From an uncultured Candidatus Nemicrothrix sp. (GTDB lineage Bacteria > Actinomycetota > Acidimicrobiia > Acidimicrobiales > UBA8592), in NCBI GenBank assembly GCA_913046155.1, contig CAJWRY010000030.1, positions 1 through 12,815 of the forward strand: DNA of 12,815 nt, written 5' to 3'. The notes beneath the pieces were generated by a model, which did no database searches, had not been told where the DNA came from, and saw nothing but the letters and a program-made list of their open reading frames with translations. Of the stretch, positions 8,801-12,815 are shown in pieces. Position 1 is the stretch's first letter. Every line of letters starts with the position of its first letter. Made by a program: the position numbers and the translations under genes.

Positions 8801-10545
8801 GAAGGTTTGGAGTAACTAGCGAATATTTAGTGAATGCTGATGATATTCAAATAAAAATGGCGCAAGGGGCGAAACCTGGAGAGGGTGGACAGCTTCCGGG
8901 ACATAAAGTTTGGCCGTGGATTGCTGAAGTTCGTCATTCGACACCTGGAGTTGATTTAATCTCACCTCCACCACATCATGATATATATTCGATTGAAGAT
9001 TTAGCTCAGTTAATCCACGATCTTAAAAATGCAAACCCTGAAGCTAGAGTCCATGTTAAGTTAGTTTCTGAACTTGGAGTAGGAACTGTTGCTGCGGGAG
9101 TTTCAAAGGCCCACGCGGATGTGGTTTTGATTTCAGGGCATGATGGGGGAACAGGGGCATCGCCACTTACCTCTATTAAACATGCTGGCACACCCTGGGA
9201 ACTCGGTCTCGCTGAGACTCAGCAAACTCTATTGTTGAATAATTTACGTGATCGAATTGTTGTTCAATGCGACGGCCAGTTGAAAACAGGCAGAGATGTA
9301 ATGATCGCTGCATTACTGGGAGCCGAAGAATTTGGATTTGCCACAGCTCCACTTGTTGTAATGGGTTGTGTGATGATGCGAGTTTGTCATTTGGATACGT
9401 GTCCAGTTGGTATTGCTACTCAAAATCCTGAGCTCAGAGAAAAGTTCTCAGGGCAGGCTGATCATGTAGTGAATTTCATGGAATTTGTCGCAGAAGAAGT
9501 GAGAGAGATTCTAGCTACATTAGGTTTCAAAACACTTAAAGAAGCAGTTGGAAGGGCTGAATGTTTGGATGTGACAGATGGTATTGAGCACTGGAAAGCG
9601 GAGGGACTTGACCTTTCGCCAATTCTTTATCAACCACCATTAAGTTCTGATGCGGTTCGTTATTGCAACAAGGAACAAGACCACGGCTTAGATCAGGCTC
9701 TAGACCAAACGTTAATACAACTTTCTGAAGGAGCTTTAAGGCATGGGGACAAGGTCAACCTAGAGCTTCCTATTCGTAATGTGAACCGCACTGTGGGAAC
9801 AATGCTTGGTTATCACTTGACGAAGAAATGGGGAGGCGAAGGACTGCCAGACGACACGGTTCAAGTTAAATTCAATGGCTCAGCTGGAAATAGCTTTGCA
9901 GCATTTGTGCCATCTGGAATAACTTTGCGTCTAGAGGGTGATGCTAACGACTACGTTGGAAAGGGGTTAAGTGGCGGGCGTATAATTCTCTATCCACCAG
10001 TTGAATCATCTTTCAAGCCCGAGGACAATGTGATAGCAGGAAACGTCCTTCTATATGGAGCAACTTCGGGACAAATGTTCATTAGAGGGCAAGTTGGTGA
10101 GCGCTTTGCGGTAAGGAACTCAGGAGCAACAGCAGTGGTCGAGGGGATCGGGGACCATGGTTGCGAGTATATGACCGGTGGAAAAGTCATTGTTTTAGGG
10201 TCAACAGGAAGAAATTTTGCTGCTGGAATGTCCGGAGGAGTCGCATATGTCTATGATCCAGAAGGCATTTTCCCAGCGAAGGTGAATCCTGAACTTGTCG
10301 ATCTTGAAGATTTAGATGGGGACGATGCATCCTTCCTCAGAGAGACCCTAGCCATGCATAGTCTCGAAACAGCTTCTCTAGTCGCCAAAGAAATGTTAGA
10401 TTCTTGGCCAAGGGCAACTTCTAGTTTCGTTAAAGTTATGCCTAGACACTATAAGCAAGTGCTAGCAGCGATGGCTGACGCAGAGCAGACGGGCGCAGAC
10501 GTGACTGCGGCGGTTATGTCAGTAACCACGAGCGAAAGAAAATAG
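5896..10545 (+). CDS. gltB: Glutamate synthase large (alpha) subunit
   Basis: Catalytic subunit of GOGAT: it hydrolyses glutamine, channels the ammonia to 2-oxoglutarate and reduces the product to glutamate with electrons from GltD. It has 1549 residues, full length for bacterial GltB. The class II glutaminase domain begins at Cys25 in HDSCGVNF; the preceding 24 residues are the expected propeptide, removed to expose the nucleophile. HNGEIN (269-274) supplies oxyanion residues. A central domain is followed by the FMN synthase domain with GEGGED (941-946), GEGGQLPG (from 995) and GHDGGTGASP (from 1081). The 3Fe-4S cysteines are C1158, C1164 and C1169 (C-x5-C-x4-C, ending in CPVGIATQ). The GXGXG beta-helix domain begins near 1297 and fills the C-terminus. 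All key residues I checked are present, so it looks functional. GTG start with a good ribosome site. The last codon runs straight into gltD. Confidence 0.98.
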   Translation: MKSNINPDLPIEQGLYNPAFEHDSCGVNFIADLKGRASHEIVSSGIAALCQLQHRGALGAETNTGDGAGILIQIPDKFLRDVVNFQLPPKGQYATGIAFMPQDDNKCDSAITQIETIATSLNLDVLGWREVPIDSSFLGSGALGTMPKFLQVFISATSADGDLIDGIALDRRAYVLRKRCENEIAFEHIDVATQGMGGMSKTHQGVYFPSLSSRTFVYKGMLTTPQLGDFYRDLKDPRVESALALVHSRFSTNTFPSWPLAHPYRYVAHNGEINTVQGNRNWMRAREALMQSDLLETELENLFPICTPGASDTAAFDECLELLVLAGYPLQEAVLMMIPEPWENHEGMDQSLKDFYKYQSARMEPWDGPASIIFTDGTVVGAVLDRNGLRPSRYWVTDDDLVIMASEVGVVDVAPEKIIEKGRLQPGKMFFIDTNEGRIVRDEEIKSKLVSQRPYGSWLKENQVDLSELPERHVPRPEDSTLLTRQKLFGYTNEEIKILLSPMYQFGKEAIGSMGTDTPVAVLSSRPRLIYDYFQQLFAQVTNPPLDAIREEIVTSTCGWLGPEGNLLNPTPESARRIFINHPVLLNSELMNILDIDGEISGQDGLENFKTQIIPCVYPVDEGGSGLRAAIENIRAFSTQAITEGKNLLVLSDRGASASHAPIPALLATAAVHHHLVRQKSRSQVSLIIETGEMREVHHLCLLLGYGANAVNPYLAFETITDLIERQEEEVDQRLTTEMAHLNYVKACDKGVLKVMSKMGISTVRSYVGSQIFEAIGLGQSLIIDAFPGTMSRLGGVGYAQLAEEIRLRHQIAFPKVPSHRAHRDLIAGGEYQWRREGEFHLFNPETIFKLQHATQEKRYDIFKEYTKRVDEQARDLATLRGLFKFRSGVNDAISIDEVEPASEIMKTFSTGAMSYGSISAEAHETLAIAMNRIGAKSNTGEGGEDSKRYTPDQNGDLRRSAIKQAASGRFGVTSEYLVNADDIQIKMAQGAKPGEGGQLPGHKVWPWIAEVRHSTPGVDLISPPPHHDIYSIEDLAQLIHDLKNANPEARVHVKLVSELGVGTVAAGVSKAHADVVLISGHDGGTGASPLTSIKHAGTPWELGLAETQQTLLLNNLRDRIVVQCDGQLKTGRDVMIAALLGAEEFGFATAPLVVMGCVMMRVCHLDTCPVGIATQNPELREKFSGQADHVVNFMEFVAEEVREILATLGFKTLKEAVGRAECLDVTDGIEHWKAEGLDLSPILYQPPLSSDAVRYCNKEQDHGLDQALDQTLIQLSEGALRHGDKVNLELPIRNVNRTVGTMLGYHLTKKWGGEGLPDDTVQVKFNGSAGNSFAAFVPSGITLRLEGDANDYVGKGLSGGRIILYPPVESSFKPEDNVIAGNVLLYGATSGQMFIRGQVGERFAVRNSGATAVVEGIGDHGCEYMTGGKVIVLGSTGRNFAAGMSGGVAYVYDPEGIFPAKVNPELVDLEDLDGDDASFLRETLAMHSLETASLVAKEMLDSWPRATSSFVKVMPRHYKQVLAAMADAEQTGADVTAAVMSVTTSERK

Positions 10546-12006
10546 ATGGGAGACCCTAGAGGATTTATCCGTCATGGCAGAGAAATGCCTAAGCGTCGTC
10601 CCGTTCCGGTTCGCCTGCGTGACTGGAAAGAAGTTTATGAACCTTTCAGTGGAGAGGCTCTACAAAAGCAAGCCTCAAGATGCATGGATTGCGGTATACC
10701 CTTTTGCAACAATGGCTGTCCCCTAGGGAATCTGATACCTGATTGGAACGATTTGGTGTATAAAAATAATTGGCGAGAGGCTATCGATGCTCTACATGCC
10801 ACAAATAATTTTCCCGAATTTACAGGACGCTTATGCCCAGCACCCTGTGAAGCAGCATGTGTTTTAGGGATTCACGAAGACCCTGTGACTATTAAGCAAG
10901 TGGAAGTTGAAATCGTTGAAAGGGCTTGGAATGAAGGTTGGATAAAACCTGTTCTGGCTCATAAACGGACCGGCAGAAGTATCGCTGTAGTAGGCTCAGG
11001 TCCCGCTGGATTAGCAGCTGCTCAGCAATTATCACGGTCCGGTCACGATGTCACTGTTATCGAGAAAAGTGACAGAATTGGGGGTTTACTTCGTTATGGA
11101 ATACCCGAGTTCAAAATGGAAAAGCAATACATAGATCGACGAATAAAACAAATGGAAGCTGAGGGCACTAAATTTCTTACTAATGTAAACGTGGGTATAG
11201 ATATCAGCTATGAAGAACTCCAGTCTGACCACGATGCAGTTATATTGGCCATAGGCTCAACCAATTGGAGAGATCTGCCAATACCAGGTCGCGATCTTGA
11301 TGGAATTTACCAAGCAATGGAGTTCCTTGAGCCAGCTAACCGAGTTCAAGAAGGAGATTACGAAGATCACCCTTTTTCGGCACTCGGTAAGGACGTGATC
11401 ATAATAGGCGGTGGCGACACCGGTGCTGATTGCCTAGGAACAGTTCATCGCCACGGGGCTGCCTCTGTTAAGCAATTTGAGATTATGCCAAAACCTCCTG
11501 AAAGTAGAGACAACAGCACGCCTTGGCCAACATGGCCTTTGATGATGCGAACATCATCTGCACATGAAGAGGGCGGAGAGAGAATCTATTCAATTAATAC
11601 AACTCAATTTATTGGTGAGAATGGGGCGGTGACCGGACTAGAAACAGTTCAGGTTAGAAGTGAAAATATTAATGGAAGATTAGAGTTCGTAGAAATTCCA
11701 GATACCACGGAAATTCATCAAGCTAATCTGGTGTGCCTTGCTATGGGCTTTGTTGGGCCAGAATCATCTTCGCTGGTAACGGAACTTCAGGTTGAACTAG
11801 ATGCAAGAGGAAATATTGCTCGAGATGCTAATTGGATGACCAATGTTGATGGGCTATTCGTAGCAGGCGATGCAGGTAGGGGTCAAAGCCTTATCGTGTG
11901 GGCTATAGCCGAAGGGCGATCTTGCGCTTCAGCAGTTGATAGCTGGTTACAAGGAGTGTCTCAACTCCCTAGCCCTGTAACGCCTAGTCTTCAACAGCTG
12001 CGGTAA
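10546..12006 (+). CDS. gltD: Glutamate synthase small (beta) subunit, NADPH-dependent
   Basis: This subunit takes electrons from NADPH through FAD and passes them by iron-sulfur clusters to GltB. Its 486 residues match the family. The N-terminal domain holds the 4Fe-4S cysteines C46, C49, C54, C58 (CMDCGIPFCNNGC) and C97, C101, C105 (CPAPCEAAC). The FAD-binding Rossmann motif is VVGSGPAG (148-155) followed by acidic E173. The NAD(P)H-binding motif is IIGGGDTGADC (286-296). The C-terminal FAD contact is FVAGDAGRGQS (438-448). The start ATG follows the gltB stop with no gap (TAGATG), with only a purine-rich GAAAGAAAA upstream, so translation probably depends on ribosomes finishing gltB and the two subunits are made together. 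The N-terminus DPRGF...KRRPVPVRLRDW resembles actinobacterial GltD. The gene converges with the hydrolase, with three bases between their ends. Confidence 0.97.
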   Translation: MGDPRGFIRHGREMPKRRPVPVRLRDWKEVYEPFSGEALQKQASRCMDCGIPFCNNGCPLGNLIPDWNDLVYKNNWREAIDALHATNNFPEFTGRLCPAPCEAACVLGIHEDPVTIKQVEVEIVERAWNEGWIKPVLAHKRTGRSIAVVGSGPAGLAAAQQLSRSGHDVTVIEKSDRIGGLLRYGIPEFKMEKQYIDRRIKQMEAEGTKFLTNVNVGIDISYEELQSDHDAVILAIGSTNWRDLPIPGRDLDGIYQAMEFLEPANRVQEGDYEDHPFSALGKDVIIIGGGDTGADCLGTVHRHGAASVKQFEIMPKPPESRDNSTPWPTWPLMMRTSSAHEEGGERIYSINTTQFIGENGAVTGLETVQVRSENINGRLEFVEIPDTTEIHQANLVCLAMGFVGPESSSLVTELQVELDARGNIARDANWMTNVDGLFVAGDAGRGQSLIVWAIAEGRSCASAVDSWLQGVSQLPSPVTPSLQQLR

Positions 12007-12009
12007 TTA

Positions 12010-12702
12010 TTACCACTGAGGCTCGGCGTCGATAAACTTTAACGCTGTTTCGATGAATGTGAAGTTCTTTGGAGTGGCAAAGTGGTCGACTCCCTTTAAC
12101 TCCAAATATGTTGCGTTCGGCAGTGAATCTAAGAGTTTTGAAGCTGGTGCTGCAAAGTCATTTTCTCCTATTACTACTAGAACAGGACATTCAATTCCCT
12201 TTAATGCGTCCACTTCAAGTGGTGCCTGAGGGGAGTTGATCAGTTCTTGGATCGCTAATCTGTTGATGTCTGCGGCTTCGGACAATTGATTGAAGTAACG
12301 TGATTCAGGGTTACTAGGATTAGGGTTTCCTGCGATCCCTTCACGAATATTCTTGTGCATTATGTTGTCTATTGAGAAGAGACTGTCTCCGATTCCAGAT
12401 AGTACGAGTTTACGAAATGTGTCAGGCTTTCTACTAGCAATTGTAAGAAGTATCCTTGCGCCTAGCGAGAAACCAATAGCATCTACAGGGGGAGTACTAA
12501 TGGAGTTGAGCACAGACTCGTAACACTTCTCGTAGGTCATTTCATGTGTAGTGTTATAACTGGTCCCATGTCCGGGAAGATCTGTCACGATTGACTGCCT
12601 GTTAGCATCTTGTACTAGGTCCAGCCAGCCATTCTCGCCCCAGGTTCGTGATCCTGATGTTGCTAAGCCATGTAAAAACAAAATAGGTGGGAGCATATTC
12701 AT
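12010..12702 (-). CDS. Alpha/beta hydrolase, substrate unknown
   Basis: A small 230-residue single-domain alpha/beta-fold hydrolase, probably cytosolic, with no signal peptide. FLHGLATSG near residues 9-17 contains the HG of the oxyanion loop. DLPGHGTS (41-48) is the common strand-4 motif. GFSLG (77-81) is the nucleophile elbow with Ser79. Asp182 in GENDFAAP is the likely acid and His207 in GVDHFA the likely catalytic histidine, so the triad is complete. A short helical cap lies between about 105 and 160. Relatives include esterases, lipases and C-C hydrolases, and nothing here picks one. The start is ATG at 12702, with a second ATG two codons in; neither has a strong ribosome site. The stop lies three bases from the gltD stop on the opposite strand, so the location says little about function. 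A candidate terminator upstream suggests it has its own promoter. Confidence 0.85.
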   Translation of the reverse strand: MNMLPPILFLHGLATSGSRTWGENGWLDLVQDANRQSIVTDLPGHGTSYNTTHEMTYEKCYESVLNSISTPPVDAIGFSLGARILLTIASRKPDTFRKLVLSGIGDSLFSIDNIMHKNIREGIAGNPNPSNPESRYFNQLSEAADINRLAIQELINSPQAPLEVDALKGIECPVLVVIGENDFAAPASKLLDSLPNATYLELKGVDHFATPKNFTFIETALKFIDAEPQW

Positions 12703-12729
12703 AATCTGATACTAATAAACTAGAAGATC

Positions 12730-12780
12730 TAAAAACACATTAGCCCCGAGTGATTTCTGCTAGAGAAACCCCACGGGGCT
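12730..12780 (-). terminator. Candidate intrinsic terminator of a minus-strand gene beyond the right edge
   Basis: A perfect seven-base inverted repeat, AGCCCCG (12742-12748) and CGGGGCT (12774-12780), encloses a second pairing, TTTCT with AGAAA, around a five-base loop GCTAG. Read on the minus strand, the stem is followed after a few bases by TGTGTTTTT, as expected of an intrinsic terminator; the plus strand has no such T run. It would end transcription entering from the right, upstream of the hydrolase gene. The symmetric five-base internal loop is longer than in a classical terminator, so another structured role such as a leader element is possible. Confidence 0.45.
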
Positions 12781-12815
12781 GTGCAGTTTAACGTTTCCAA
12801 AGTCATCCCCTGAAG

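Noticed and set aside
12760..12815. Possible C-terminal tail of a minus-strand gene entering from the right edge, ending in TAG at 12762-12760
   Set aside because: Only 17 codons are visible and a second minus-strand frame is open further, to about 12729, so coding cannot be judged. The stop would fall within the hairpin loop, which is possible but unproven.
1..12815. Search for tRNA, rRNA, CRISPR repeats, transposase, inverted terminal repeats or phage genes
   Set aside because: None seen on reading the sequence. The gaps between genes are too short for most of these, and the 141-base and 113-base gaps show no tRNA fold or repeat array.

Overview
The window holds seven protein-coding genes packed with almost no intergenic space and no RNA gene, mobile element, CRISPR array or prophage signal that I can see. 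The base composition leans to A/T. The GltD N-terminus (DPRGF...GRE...KRRPVPVRLRDW) and the long single-chain GltB look most like Actinobacteriota, possibly one of the low-GC marine or freshwater lineages. That placement is inference from protein style only. Base and codon use look uniform across the window, so I see no sign of recent transfer.

Region 1 (21-4476, + strand) is a potassium-uptake operon of the Trk type. It encodes a two-RCK-module TrkA that binds NAD(H), followed by two consecutive TrkH-like membrane subunits whose genes overlap. The second TrkH keeps all four pore-loop glycines of the superfamily. The first has alanine in place of the first pore-loop glycine and lacks the usual lysine in the intramembrane loop after the third pore. 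This departure from the family is the most interesting thing in the window. It suggests either altered ion selectivity or a specialised partner in a TrkH1/TrkH2 assembly.

Region 2 (4477-5754, - strand) is an M18 zinc aminopeptidase (aspartyl aminopeptidase family). Its stop codon directly abuts the stop codon of the second trkH. It is divergent from region 3 across a 141-base intergenic stretch that should hold promoters for both sides.

Region 3 (5896-12006, + strand) is gltB-gltD, the large and small subunits of NADPH-dependent glutamate synthase. They are joined by an immediate stop/start junction (TAGATG). With glutamine synthetase, encoded elsewhere, they assimilate ammonium into glutamate. 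Region 4 (12010-12702, - strand) is a small alpha/beta hydrolase of unknown substrate, convergent with gltD. The last 113 bases hold a hairpin that is best read as a minus-strand terminator for a gene beyond the right edge.

The neighbourhood joins K+ uptake with glutamate production, the main cation and anion of bacterial osmotic balance, but the genes sit in separate transcription units and a functional link is only suggestive. I found no convincing wholly new multi-gene system here. The genes are recognisable, and the notable points concern the atypical TrkH, start-codon choice and tight gene ends.
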